Below, piece by piece: positions 25,645-34,864 of a DNA stretch of 49,329 nucleotides. The stretch spans positions 1 through 49,329 of the forward strand of contig UEIF01000031.1 of the NCBI GenBank assembly GCA_900468805.1. The letters run 5' to 3'. Position 1 is the stretch's first letter; each line of letters opens with the position of its first letter. This stretch comes from Hyphomicrobiales bacterium (GTDB lineage Bacteria; Pseudomonadota; Alphaproteobacteria; Rhizobiales; Rhizobiaceae). Position numbers and translations under genes: made by a program. The notes beneath the pieces are model-generated. The model saw nothing but the letters and a program-made list of their open reading frames with translations. It had not been told where the DNA came from and searched no databases.

Positions 25645-26265
25645 ATGAACCCAGCGAAAACAGACGTTCCCTATTTCAGCCAGTGGGAAACGCCCGAGAT
25701 GACTCTGCCGGTGCTGGCGGATGGGGCGACAGCGCTTCACCGTGATCCGCTCTGGAAGAATTCCGGCGCCGAGACGATCGAGGAATATGCACACTGGGCG
25801 GTCAATGTCTGCGGCATGGCCTGCCTGAAGATGATCCTGGCCGCCCGCGGCGAGGCGCATCCGATCCTGTCTCTGGCGCGCGCCTGCACCAGCTATGGCG
25901 GCTATGTCGTCAATGAGGCCGATGCCTCGATCAAGGGTCTGATCTATGCGCCCTTCGTGACCTTCGTGCGCGAGCGCTTCGGGCTTGTCGCCGATGTGAG
26001 GACACAGGTGCCGGCGGAAAGCATTCCCGAACTCCTCTCGGGACACAGCTTCTTCATCGCCTCGGTCAGCAGCGCCATCCGCTGGCCGGAGCGCGAGCCG
26101 CCGGGCAAGGGCGGCCATCTGGTGCTGGTGACGGCGGCCGATGAAGCCAGCGTGCGCTTCCACAACCCCTCCGGCCATGACCGCGCCAGCCAGGCCGATG
26201 TCACCCTGCCGCTTCCTACCTTCGACCGCTTCTTTGCCAACAGAGGCATCGCGGTCAGCCTTTAG
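25645..26265 (+). CDS. C39-like cysteine peptidase-fold protein
   Basis: 206 residues, cytoplasmic (no leader). The cysteine-peptidase triad pattern is visible: C56 in VNVCGMACLKMIL, H158 in KGGHLVLVTA and N174 in RFHNPSG. It resembles the peptidase_C39-like group that includes bacteriocin-leader peptidases and cysteine transpeptidases, but it has no ABC transporter domain. I chose the ATG at 25645 (GGAG six bases upstream) because earlier starts run through the operator region. It overlaps no gene and lies 26 bp before ddl, evidently co-transcribed. A peptidase, amidase or peptide-ligase-partner role is inference. Confidence 0.8.
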   Translation: MNPAKTDVPYFSQWETPEMTLPVLADGATALHRDPLWKNSGAETIEEYAHWAVNVCGMACLKMILAARGEAHPILSLARACTSYGGYVVNEADASIKGLIYAPFVTFVRERFGLVADVRTQVPAESIPELLSGHSFFIASVSSAIRWPEREPPGKGGHLVLVTAADEASVRFHNPSGHDRASQADVTLPLPTFDRFFANRGIAVSL

Positions 26266-26291
26266 AGGCTTTTGTTTTCAAGGAGATTTTG

Positions 26292-27359
26292 ATGAGCCCT
26301 TCCCAGTCCAGGCTGCGCATTGCCGTGCTCTTCGGCGGCCGCTCCAGCGAGCACGACGTATCCATCATGTCGGCGACCAATGTGATGCGCGCGCTCGACC
26401 CGGAAAGATACGACGCCCTGCCCGTCTTCGTGACACGCGACGGCCGCTGGCTGCAAAGCCGCTTTGCCGATGACGAGCTTGAGAAGCCGGAAACGGGCAC
26501 CGAGCTCTGCCTCGTGCCCGGCGGCCGTGGACGCCTGCTGGCGATCGCACCGGATGGAAAAGCCGCCGAATCCGGCAGGATCGATATCGTCTTCCCGGTG
26601 CTGCATGGGTTGCATGGGGAAGACGGCGCGGTCCAGGGGCTCTGCCAGGTGGCGCGCGTGCCGCTTGCCGGCTGCGGCATCCTGGGCTCGGCAACGGCGC
26701 TCGACAAGGATATCGCCAAGCAGCTCCTGAAGGCCGCCGGCCTGCCGGTCGCCCGCTCGGTGACGCTCGATGAGGCGGCGCCACCTGCACTGGAAACGCT
26801 GGAAGGCGCGCTCGGCCTGCCGCTCTTCATCAAGCCGGCCCGCCAGGGCTCCTCGGTCGGTGTGCGCAAGGTCTCCGGCAGCCAGGAGTTCGGCCCCGCC
26901 CTCACTGAAGCTTTCAGCCACGACCGCAAGCTCATCGCCGAGGAATTCATCGCCGGGCGCGAGATCGAATGCAGCGTGCTGGAGGATGCAAACGGCGGCC
27001 TCTTCGTCTCCCGCCCCGGCGAAATCGCACCCGCCGAAAGCCACGGCTTCTACAGCTACACCGCCAAATATCTCGATGAAAATGGCGCAGCCCTCAAAGT
27101 CCCGGCAGAACTGCCCGCCGATGTCGAAGCCAGGATCCGCGACATGGCCGCCCGCGCCTTCCGCGCGCTCGGCTGTGACGGCATGGCCCGCGTCGATTTC
27201 TTCCTGATGGAAGACATGCGCTTCGTCGTCAACGAGGTGAACACCATTCCGGGTTTTACCGATATCAGCATGTATTCCAAGGCGATGGCTGCAAGCGGCG
27301 TGGCCTATGCCGAGGTGATCGACAGGCTGGTGCAGCATGGGCTGGCGCGCGGGGCGTGA
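26292..27359 (+). CDS. ddl: D-alanine--D-alanine ligase (accessory, DdlA type)
   Basis: 355 residues, ATP-grasp enzyme. Landmarks: GGRSSEHDVSIMSA at 15-28 (first D-Ala site), HGLHGEDGAVQG, the ATP-binding IKPARQGSSVGV, the omega-loop FYSYTAKY, and VNEVNTIPGFT near 315 (Mg and second substrate site). Ddl enzymes make D-Ala-D-Ala for peptidoglycan; the usual omega loop reads FYDYEAKY, so Asp to Ser may hint at altered dipeptide specificity. The start at 26292 has AAGGAG six bases upstream. It is second in the C39-like/ddl operon under the divergent MocR and is probably an extra copy, since the essential ddl normally lies in the mur-fts cluster. Confidence 0.9.
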   Translation: MSPSQSRLRIAVLFGGRSSEHDVSIMSATNVMRALDPERYDALPVFVTRDGRWLQSRFADDELEKPETGTELCLVPGGRGRLLAIAPDGKAAESGRIDIVFPVLHGLHGEDGAVQGLCQVARVPLAGCGILGSATALDKDIAKQLLKAAGLPVARSVTLDEAAPPALETLEGALGLPLFIKPARQGSSVGVRKVSGSQEFGPALTEAFSHDRKLIAEEFIAGREIECSVLEDANGGLFVSRPGEIAPAESHGFYSYTAKYLDENGAALKVPAELPADVEARIRDMAARAFRALGCDGMARVDFFLMEDMRFVVNEVNTIPGFTDISMYSKAMAASGVAYAEVIDRLVQHGLARGA

Positions 27360-27510
27360 GAGAACGTCGCCGGAAACGTCGAGAATCTGGAAAGCCCGTG
27401 TGGTCCGCGCTTACGGTCCGATTTACACCAGCATTTACCGTTACGTACTTCCGCCGGCGGTTTCAGCCGTGGCACCTTTCGGCCCTGGAACTCTGGGCCG
27501 GAGGTGACAC

Positions 27511-28916
27511 ATGTTGCGCCTGGTATTTGCATTGACGATCGGCCTGCTGTCGGCGGGTGTGGCTGCCGCGCAGGATCATTCCGCGGCGCCGGAGGTGGAA
27601 GAGCGCCTCGCGCGCAGCCGGGCGACGGAAGCGGTGATCTGGGGCATGCCGGCGGTCAACACCCTGCTCATGTACGATCAGATGATCGCGGCCGGCGGCA
27701 AGACCGGCGAGATCATCTACTGGGGCCGGCCGCTCGACTGGCACAATCAGACGCTGACGCCCAATCCCGATACGCTCTATTTCATGGGCTTCTATGATCT
27801 CGGCAAGAGCGGCCCCGTCGTGGTGGAAATTCCGCCAGCCGGCGACGACGGCTCGCTCAACGCCAATTTCGTGACCCTGTGGCAGACCTCGCTGGAAGAT
27901 GCCGGCCTGCTCGGCATCGACAAGGGCGCCGGCGTCAAGTTCGTGATCACCCCGCCCGGCTTCAAGGGCAAGCTGCCCAAGGGGTTCCAGCGGCTCGCGG
28001 CCGATACGAATACCGGCTATTTCCTGATGCGCTCCAACCTCAGGAGCCATGGCGAGGCGGATGTCGAGAAATCGATCGCCTATGGCAAACGCGTCAGGTT
28101 CTATCCCCTGTCCGCGATAAAGGCGCCACCGCAGACCGTCTACCGCGACGTCAAGGACGCCGATTTCGTTTCAACCATCAAATACGACCCGAGCTTCTTC
28201 ACGCTGCTCGACCGTGTCGTCCAGAGCGGGCCATGGCTGCCGCGCGACCGGGCGATGATCGACCAGCTGCGCTCGATCGGCATCGAAAGGGGCAAGCCTT
28301 ACGCGCCCGATGCCGCAGCGAGCAAAGCCCAGGAGGAAGGCATTGCCGATGCCAGGGCCTGGCTCGAGGCGCGCTACGAGGCCGGCTTTCCGGCCTTTTT
28401 CGAAGGCACGCACTGGACCATGCCGGCCCTGCCCGATGCCGTTCAGGTCAGGCCACCACTTATGCCGAACCGGACAAATATGCCGTGGATGCGCGCGGCA
28501 TCGCCTATACCTACGCCTATATCGCGATCAAGCGCCTTGGCGTCGGCCAGTTCTACCTGATCAACATCAAGGACAAGACCGGCAAGAGCTATGACGGCGC
28601 CCGCGCCTACAAGCTGCATGTGCCGGCCGATGTGCCGGTAAAGCAATATTGGTCTGTCACCGTCTACGACCGAGAGACGCACGCGCTTCTGAAGGGGGCC
28701 GATCGCGCCAGCCGCGCCTCCAATGCAGCCGATGTCAAGAAGAATGCCGACGGGTCGGTGGACATCTATTTCGGGCCGAAGGCGCCGGAGGGCATGGAAA
28801 CGAACTGGGTGCCGACCATTCCCGGCCGCCAGTTCGAACTGATGTTCCGCCTCTATGCGCCAACGCAGCGCCTTTTCGACAAGGCCTGGACGCTGGCGGA
28901 TGTCGAACCGATGTGA
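27511..28916 (+). pseudogene. DUF1254/DUF1214 exported protein, broken by a frameshift near 28446
   Basis: The N-terminal part (27511 to about 28445) has a signal peptide ending near AAAQDH, then the DUF1254 pattern (TEAVIWGMPAVNTLLMYDQM, NPDTLYFMGFYDLG). At about 28446 the frame changes; the homologous DUF1214 end (YWSVTVYDRETHALLKGADR, then AYTYAYIAIKRLG upstream of it) continues in the next frame to the stop at 28916. One missing base in CAGGTCAGG (GGG to GG) explains it. In the first frame the ORF ends at 28560 after nonsense residues. A hairpin CGGCCC/GGGCCG covers the ribosome site (27480-27504). Confidence 0.75.
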
Positions 28917-28929
28917 GGAGTTCAAGATT

Positions 28930-29961
28930 ATGACCGCGAAGAAGACAATTCTCACCGCCGCGTCGGTGGCTCTGCTCCTCATGACGGGCGCAGCATCCGC
29001 CGCCGATGCCATCAAGGTCACGCCGGATAATTTCGCGCGCGCCGAAACCGACATGTACATGACGGTCTCGGCCGGGGAAGCCGGGCTCGGAAAGCTTTTC
29101 CACCGCCGCGAGCCCTTCGATGTGAAACATCAGACGGTCATTCGCGGCAACCGCGATACGCTCTATTCCAGCGCCGTCTTCGATCTCAATGCCGGGCCGG
29201 TGACGATATCAATGCCGGATTCCGGCAAACGCTTCATGTCGCTGATGGTCATCGACGAGGATCACTATGTGGTCGATGTCTCGCATGGCGCCGGCAGCCA
29301 CACGCTCACCAGGGATGGCGTCGGCACGCGTTATGTCTTGGTCGCCGCGCGCACGTTGATAGACCCTACCAGAGCAGGCGATGCCGACGAGGTGCACAGG
29401 CTGCAGGATGCCATCAAGATCGATCAGCCCGGCGGGCCGGGTACACTGGACATGCCCGTCTGGGACAAGACGAGCCAGGATGCCGTGCGCAATGCGCTGC
29501 TGGCGCTCAATGCGTCCATGGGGAGTTTCAACAAGGCCTTCGGCAAGAAGAGCGAGGTCGATCCCGTTCATCACCTCATCGGCACAGCCGCCGGCTGGGG
29601 CGGCAATCCCGACAGCGAAGCGACCTATCTGAGCGTCACGCCCGAGAGAAACGACGGCAAAATCCTCTACAGGTTGCATGTTCCCGGTGACGTGCCGGTC
29701 GACGGTTTCTGGTCGATCAGCCGCTACGACGCGGCAGGTTATTTCGTCGAGAACCCGTTCAACGCCTATTCGGTCAACAATATCACCGCCGCCAAGGGCG
29801 CGGATGGTTCCGTCGACATCCAGTTCGGCGGCTGCGACGGCAAGCTTGCCAACTGCCTGCCGATCGAGGCCGGCTGGAACTACACGGTCCGCCTTTACCG
29901 GCCGCAACAGACCATACTGGACGGAAGCTGGAAATTCCCGGCTCCGCAACCGGTGGATTGA
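28930..29961 (+). CDS. DUF1254/DUF1214 domain exported protein
   Basis: 343 residues. A signal peptide ends near GAASAAD (about residue 24), so it is periplasmic. The N-terminal half is DUF1254 (RGNRDTLYSSAVFDLNAGP, FMSLMVIDEDHYVVDV) and the C-terminal half DUF1214 (RLHVPGDVPVDGFWSISRYD, FVENPFNAYSVNNITAA). These domains commonly occur together, often several per genome, and no activity is known to me. GAGGAG lies nine bases ahead of the ATG; it starts 13 bp after the frameshifted paralogue, so the two formed an operon. Confidence 0.9.
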   Translation: MTAKKTILTAASVALLLMTGAASAADAIKVTPDNFARAETDMYMTVSAGEAGLGKLFHRREPFDVKHQTVIRGNRDTLYSSAVFDLNAGPVTISMPDSGKRFMSLMVIDEDHYVVDVSHGAGSHTLTRDGVGTRYVLVAARTLIDPTRAGDADEVHRLQDAIKIDQPGGPGTLDMPVWDKTSQDAVRNALLALNASMGSFNKAFGKKSEVDPVHHLIGTAAGWGGNPDSEATYLSVTPERNDGKILYRLHVPGDVPVDGFWSISRYDAAGYFVENPFNAYSVNNITAAKGADGSVDIQFGGCDGKLANCLPIEAGWNYTVRLYRPQQTILDGSWKFPAPQPVD

Positions 29962-30028
29962 ACGGCAGCGATGCAGCTGCCTCGAAAGACCTCCCCTCAA
30001 TCCCTAACCTGTGGATGTGATTATTGTG

Positions 30029-30065
30029 ACAATTCCCAACTTTAACGAGCCGACTGGGGAATTGT
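30029..30065. promoter_or_regulatory. 9-bp perfect inverted repeat (terminator or operator)
   Basis: ACAATTCCC at 30029-30037 is the exact reverse complement of GGGAATTGT at 30057-30065, with a 19-base loop. It lies 68 bp after the DUF1254 gene stop and 50 bp before the next start. There is no run of T after it, so an operator is as likely as a terminator. Confidence 0.35.
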
Positions 30066-30114
30066 TAATGCCAGGCCGTTAACACCCGCCACCATCGCAA
30101 TGATGGATTAGAGC

Positions 30115-31377
30115 ATGCGGCCAAATATTGATTGCAAATCTCCAGGTTCGAAGCTGGGTTATACGACGCTTGGCATATTGGCGGGACTCGCCTTCTTCAC
30201 GACCGGACCATCGCCGCTTCGGGCGCAGGATACAGCCCCTGCGCCAATCGCTGCCGGAACCGTCGGCGAACGCGTGCAGGCTTCAACCGAGGCGCTGGTG
30301 CGAATGTTCGATTTCGGTGCTGATTTAAGCCCGAAAACGCTCATCAAGACCTTGCCTGGCGACTGGGCGATATTGCCGCCGGATCACGGCCTGCCCGCAA
30401 GCAAACTGAAGACGTGGTGCAAGTTCAATGGCATCAATCTCAAGCAACCCGATCCACGCTATCCGATCTTTGACGGTTCGAGGGGGCGGGAGGGCAGCTC
30501 AAGGCGATTTGAATTGCGCCTGTCTGTTGGTGCAGCCATCTTTTGGATCTCCAATGTTCAGGATGAGATGCATGTGCTGGGCTATGACAATCCCGAAGCC
30601 AATGAAGTGGCACGCATGCGGCGCAATCTGGTCATGCAAAACAGCGTTCAGCAAGGCGAGGTGTTTCCGGTAAACGATGATGTAGTCGGTTTTATCAGTC
30701 CAGCCACTTCCACTACACCGACTTTCCTTGTGCGATGCCCGGGTGAGCCCGAGGATACAGCAAGGACCGAGCAGAATATCCAGACCGTGAAGACGATCGC
30801 GGAGACGATAGCGCAACGGGCTGCATTCCTGTCATATTCCCCGGATGGGTCCGTTCCCTTCGTCAGCAAGATGCAGGGCAACTGGACATTGGTCGATGAA
30901 CCCGCCCGCCCCGAGGTGCGAAACAAAACACTCGCTGACCTGTGCCATATCCGCCGCATCGAGATGCGGCCGGACCATCAGCCCCTGCCAATCCTGACCG
31001 CGCATGTCGCCGACACGTCTTCCGAGCAGGATCGCCCGGCGCCGGCGTCACAGGATGAGTTCGAATTGCGTCTCGCCGGTGACGGTGAACTGTTGCGGGT
31101 GGCCCTGCATGATCCGCTGGTCGAGGTGAAACAGGATCCCGAACGCTTTCGCGTTCCACCCGCTGAGAAAGACGACCTGGCTGCCAAACGCCTCCAACAG
31201 GCAGCCGTTGCGCGCTACCGCCAGGCGACATTGTCCTTCGTAATGCCGGTGACGCTTGTTTCGATCGACGACGACACGTTTATTGAAACGCCGAAGAACC
31301 CATGGAGCCAGGCTCCCAGCTACGGCACTGGGCCTGCGGCCTTCAAACGCTATTGGATGAGATGCCCTGAAAACTGA
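30115..31377 (+). CDS. Exported protein of unknown function with two homologous halves
   Basis: 420 residues. A membrane-targeting signal lies at about 15-38 (GYTTLGILAGLAFF, then PLRAQ). The mature protein appears to be an internal duplication: half 1 has W84, WC102, FELRL at 132-136 and RCP at 207-209; half 2 has W257, LC277, FELRL at 316-320 and RCP at 416-418. The two pairs of cysteines (102/208 and 277/417) would fit one disulfide per repeat in the periplasm. Other parts have diverged strongly. No known domain is recognised, and no partner gene is evident; it follows the DUF1254 genes and is convergent with the cyclase. Confidence 0.75.
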   Translation: MRPNIDCKSPGSKLGYTTLGILAGLAFFTTGPSPLRAQDTAPAPIAAGTVGERVQASTEALVRMFDFGADLSPKTLIKTLPGDWAILPPDHGLPASKLKTWCKFNGINLKQPDPRYPIFDGSRGREGSSRRFELRLSVGAAIFWISNVQDEMHVLGYDNPEANEVARMRRNLVMQNSVQQGEVFPVNDDVVGFISPATSTTPTFLVRCPGEPEDTARTEQNIQTVKTIAETIAQRAAFLSYSPDGSVPFVSKMQGNWTLVDEPARPEVRNKTLADLCHIRRIEMRPDHQPLPILTAHVADTSSEQDRPAPASQDEFELRLAGDGELLRVALHDPLVEVKQDPERFRVPPAEKDDLAAKRLQQAAVARYRQATLSFVMPVTLVSIDDDTFIETPKNPWSQAPSYGTGPAAFKRYWMRCPEN

Positions 31378-31447
31378 CCTGCTGCAATCGTCGCCGTGCC
31401 CGTCGGAGATCCGGCAAGCGGCAACGACAGGACGGGCGGGTCTTCGG

Positions 31448-33271
31448 TCATTTCGCAGTCGGCGAAACCTGATCCCGAAGATGCGCCTTCGCCGCGAGCA
31501 TGATCTCGGAAAAACGCGGCAGCGGGCGCAGGCTGTCCAGGTCGTTGTCGTTTTCCATCCAGACCAGCAGTTCCGAGCTCATCTTCGGCGCCATGCGTTC
31601 CAGCACATCGAGAGCGGCTTGCGCATCGCCGCTGATCGCCCAGGCACAGACGAGGTTTGACTGCAGCTGGATATTGTCAGGCTCCAGCAGGCTCGCGCGC
31701 GCGGCCCATTCGCGGGCTCGCTCGTGATCGCCGAGCAGCGCCAGGATGCCGGCTCCATGCCCGATCGCACCGCTATGGTCGGGCTCGGCGGCCACGATAC
31801 GCTCGATGCGCACCAGCGCGCGGCGGCAGGCATCCAGCGCTGCCGGCTCGTCGCCCTTGCCCTGGTAGCACTGGATGACCATGGCGGCGGCATTGTAGTC
31901 TCCGGGGGCGAATGCGGCGGCCCGCTCGAAATGGCCTATGGCATCGTCGAACCGGTGCTGCATGACGAAGGTGCGCCCGGCGGCAAGGTTGGCGGCGTAG
32001 TCGTCGGGGTCGAGCTGCAGCGCGATTGCACTCTGGCGCTCCGCCTCCTCGAACTGTCCCCTGTAGAGAAACAGCAAGGCCTTTCCGGCATGGGCGCTGG
32101 CGAGTTCGGGATCGAGTTCGAGGGCGCGGTCGATTTCGAATTCGCCCGTCTCGGCGCCGCCGGCGCTGCGCCTCTGGCGATTGAGCGTTTCGCCGAGAAG
32201 CGCCCAGGCACGCGCGTTACCCGGCTCCAGTTCACAGACGCGGCGGCAGAGCCGGATGATCAGCGGCAGGTGTCGCTCCGAGCCGCTGATATTGTATTCC
32301 CGTGCCAGAAGGAACAGCTTGTACGCCTCGGGATCGGTCGGCCCCGTGCGTTCCAGCGCCTGGCGTTCCGAAGGCAATAGCCGCAGCCTCAGTGCCTCGA
32401 CGACGGATTTGGCGAGATCCGACTGCAGCACCAGCACATCCTTGATGTCCCGGTCGAAGCGCTCGGCCCAGACGGTCGTTTCGTTCGACCCGTCGATCAA
32501 TTGGGCGGAGAGGCGGATTCGCTCCCCCGCCTTGCGCACGTTGCCCTCCAGCACATAGGCGACATTGAGTTGTTGGGCGATGGCACGCGCGCTCTGGGCC
32601 TTGATGCTGAAGGATGTCGCGCGGGAAACGACCGTGAGAGCCGAGAGCTTGCTGAGGTCGATGATGATATCCTCGGTCACGCCGGCGCTGAAATAATCCT
32701 GCTCCGGATCGCCGCCGATATTGGCGAAAGGCAGCACGCAGATGCCGATCCGCTCGCGGCTGGCGGAAGCCTGTGCCGGCGCCTCGCCCTGGATGGCGAA
32801 GGCGCGGATGGGGCGCTCGATGTTCTTGAGCGAGATCGTCCCGAGGTCTTCGAGAGCGACATTCAATTTTCCCGCCACGTGTTCACGCACCGTTTCGGAG
32901 AGCACGATACCGCCCGGCTGGGCTAGGGCCTGCAGCCGCGCTGCGATATTGACGCCCTCCCCGAAGAGATCGCCGTCATCGACGATCACATCGCCCAGAT
33001 TGAGGCCCATGCGGAAGCGAAGCGTCGGATCGGTTGCCGAAGCCGCGCTCTGAAGCGCAATGGCGCACACGGCCGCGTCGACCGCGCTCGCGAACTCGAT
33101 GAGGGCACCATCGCCCATCAGCTTGACGATGCGGCCATGGTAACGCGCCAATGCGGGATCGAATGCCGCAAAGGCCGCCTTGACGCGCAAGAGCGTGCCG
33201 GCCTCATCGCGCCCCATCAGCTTGCTGTAGCCGGCGACATCGATACAGAGAACGGCAGCCAGTTTGCGCAT
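31448..33271 (-). CDS. Class III adenylate/guanylate cyclase with TolB-like and TPR regions
   Basis: 607 residues, cytoplasmic. The catalytic domain (1-165) keeps the metal aspartates D11 (CIDVAGYSKLMGRDE) and D54 (KLMGDGALIEF), and the transition-state Asn/Arg in EGVNIAARLQ. Residues about 170-310 form the TolB/FlgO-like segment (ICVLPFANIGGDPEQDYFSAG, VTEDIIIDLSKL), and from about 320 on there are TPR-type repeats (AHAGKALLFLYRGQFEEAE, NAAAMVIQCYQGKGDEPA). Rhizobia carry many such cyclases; the output would be cAMP or cGMP, with TPRs for protein contacts. Single gene, oriented toward the exported protein. Confidence 0.92.
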   Translation of the reverse strand: MRKLAAVLCIDVAGYSKLMGRDEAGTLLRVKAAFAAFDPALARYHGRIVKLMGDGALIEFASAVDAAVCAIALQSAASATDPTLRFRMGLNLGDVIVDDGDLFGEGVNIAARLQALAQPGGIVLSETVREHVAGKLNVALEDLGTISLKNIERPIRAFAIQGEAPAQASASRERIGICVLPFANIGGDPEQDYFSAGVTEDIIIDLSKLSALTVVSRATSFSIKAQSARAIAQQLNVAYVLEGNVRKAGERIRLSAQLIDGSNETTVWAERFDRDIKDVLVLQSDLAKSVVEALRLRLLPSERQALERTGPTDPEAYKLFLLAREYNISGSERHLPLIIRLCRRVCELEPGNARAWALLGETLNRQRRSAGGAETGEFEIDRALELDPELASAHAGKALLFLYRGQFEEAERQSAIALQLDPDDYAANLAAGRTFVMQHRFDDAIGHFERAAAFAPGDYNAAAMVIQCYQGKGDEPAALDACRRALVRIERIVAAEPDHSGAIGHGAGILALLGDHERAREWAARASLLEPDNIQLQSNLVCAWAISGDAQAALDVLERMAPKMSSELLVWMENDNDLDSLRPLPRFSEIMLAAKAHLRDQVSPTAK

Positions 33272-33399
33272 ACAACCGTACCAGTGAGTTGAGTGCTGGC
33301 GGAAAGCCCGGCTTTCCCAGGGTCAGTCCATCACATCACGGCATTGGAGACAAGCGAGCGAAGGTGCCCCGGAAACGCCTGTCCAGAGGAGCTTGATGT

Positions 33400-34092
33400 T
33401 CAGCGGCATTCAAGGCCCTTTGCCGTCAGGATGTCATCGACCTCTGCCGACGCCAGAAATTCCGACAGGGTTCCGGTGGCTTCGGCATTGGTCGCATCGG
33501 TGCTGATGCCGGTAGCAAAGTCGATATAGCTTTGCAGCTCGTCCGGAAACCGGCCGACAAGCATGACCTCGGGCGCAGCGGCAAGGATCGACGTCACGGG
33601 AACGACGCCGAGCTCTGCCTCCCCGCGTCCGACAGCCGGCGCCGTCCGGCCGCCTTCGATGGCGACAAGCCTGGACTCGATCTCACCGTCCATTCCGAGC
33701 CGCTTCAGCAGGCCGGTGAAATAGGCGCCGCTGGTTCCGTCACTGGCATAGGCGATCGACCGGGCGGTCGTAAGGGCATGTTTGAAGGCTTCCACCGAGC
33801 CGATCTCGGGCGCACGGGTGCCCGATCGGACCGCCACTCCCATCGCTATCCGCCCGAAGGCGACCTGGCTTCCCGCCCTGATCTTGCCGAGCGCTGTCAG
33901 ATCCTCGACATGATCCGGATTGGTGATGACGAGATCGAAAGCTTCGCCTGCTTCGATCTCTTTCCTGATCGCCGGATTGAGCGCCCATTTGACCGCCACC
34001 TTCAATCCCGTGGCCGCTTCGAACCGGGGAAGGAGAGCAAGGACGGCGGGCCGAACCGCAATGGCGCTGAAAAGCCGTATCTCCCCGCTCAT
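33400..34092 (-). CDS. Second ModA-like binding protein without signal peptide
   Basis: 230 residues. Starts at MSGEIRLFSAIAVRPAVLAL, the first strand of the type II periplasmic-binding fold, with NPAIRKEIEAGEAFDLVITNP and RGEAELGVVPVTSIL as in ModA. No leader is present; I chose 34092 because GGGAGG lies about eight bases upstream, while the longer frame to 34158 adds residues that are not a signal peptide. It begins 16 bp after the PfpI-like gene, in the order esterase, PfpI, ModA-like. A cytoplasmic small-molecule-binding role is inferred, as for the copy at 2491. Confidence 0.82.
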   Translation of the reverse strand: MSGEIRLFSAIAVRPAVLALLPRFEAATGLKVAVKWALNPAIRKEIEAGEAFDLVITNPDHVEDLTALGKIRAGSQVAFGRIAMGVAVRSGTRAPEIGSVEAFKHALTTARSIAYASDGTSGAYFTGLLKRLGMDGEIESRLVAIEGGRTAPAVGRGEAELGVVPVTSILAAAPEVMLVGRFPDELQSYIDFATGISTDATNAEATGTLSEFLASAEVDDILTAKGLECR

Positions 34093-34108
34093 GGCCGAGC
34101 CTCCCTTT

Positions 34109-34816
34109 TCAACCCAGCCGCTCCAATGCCGCCCGCATTCCGCTATGCGCCGCATCATTTCTCTGCAGCATCAGGGCCTTCGCCGCCTCGCCTGCCTTGT
34201 CCGGATGGCCGGCATTGAAGGGCGGCGACGGATCATATTCGATGCCGAGCTGGATCGCCCGCGCCACATCGGCGCCGGCAAGTTCTGCAACGATGGAAAA
34301 GGCGAAGTCGATGCCCGCCGTCACCCCGCCCGAGGTGATGATATTGCCGTCGCGCACGATGCGCGCCTTTTCATGGGTGGCGCCCACCAGGGGAAGCAGG
34401 TCGGTATAGGCCCAATGCGTCGCCGCCCGCCGCCCCCTGAGCAAACCGCTGGCACCCAGCAGAAATGCGCCGGTGCAGACCGAGGTCGCATATTGCGCCT
34501 GCCTGCCCTGATGGCCGATGAAATCCACCGTCTCGGCATCGCCCAGCGCCTCGACGACCCCTGCCCCGCCGGGCACGCAGATCAGGTCCAGCGCCGGGCA
34601 GGTCTCGAATGTTTCGGTCGGCAGGAAGCTCAGGCCCCGGTCGCTCGGCACCGGCTGCAGGCTCCTGGCGATGACATGCGTCCTGGCGCCGGGAAACCTC
34701 GAAGGCGCCGAGAGCGAAGGCGGTGTCGCGAGCCTGCTCAGCACTTCGAACGGCCCGGTGAAATCGAGCTGCGTGATGCCGGGAAAGATCACGAAACCAA
34801 GGTTGAAATCAGCCAT
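34109..34816 (-). CDS. DJ-1/PfpI-family protein (isonitrile hydratase-like)
   Basis: 235 residues. The glutamine-amidotransferase-like fold is clear: FVIFPGITQLDFTGPFEV near the start (D18), VPGGAGV near 81-87, the nucleophile-elbow Cys114 in ATSVCTGAFLLG, and ITSGGVTAGIDFAF. D18 and C114 are in the places of the catalytic Asp and Cys of isonitrile hydratase InhA, which hydrates R-NC to N-formamides; other DJ-1 relatives are possible. It has no AraC domain, unlike GlxA. Co-directional with the esterase 48 bp upstream and the ModA-like gene 16 bp downstream. Confidence 0.88.
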   Translation of the reverse strand: MADFNLGFVIFPGITQLDFTGPFEVLSRLATPPSLSAPSRFPGARTHVIARSLQPVPSDRGLSFLPTETFETCPALDLICVPGGAGVVEALGDAETVDFIGHQGRQAQYATSVCTGAFLLGASGLLRGRRAATHWAYTDLLPLVGATHEKARIVRDGNIITSGGVTAGIDFAFSIVAELAGADVARAIQLGIEYDPSPPFNAGHPDKAGEAAKALMLQRNDAAHSGMRAALERLG

Positions 34817-34864
34817 GCCACATCTCCTCCGAAATGATGCATGCGAAGCCTGGGCGAAATCATC

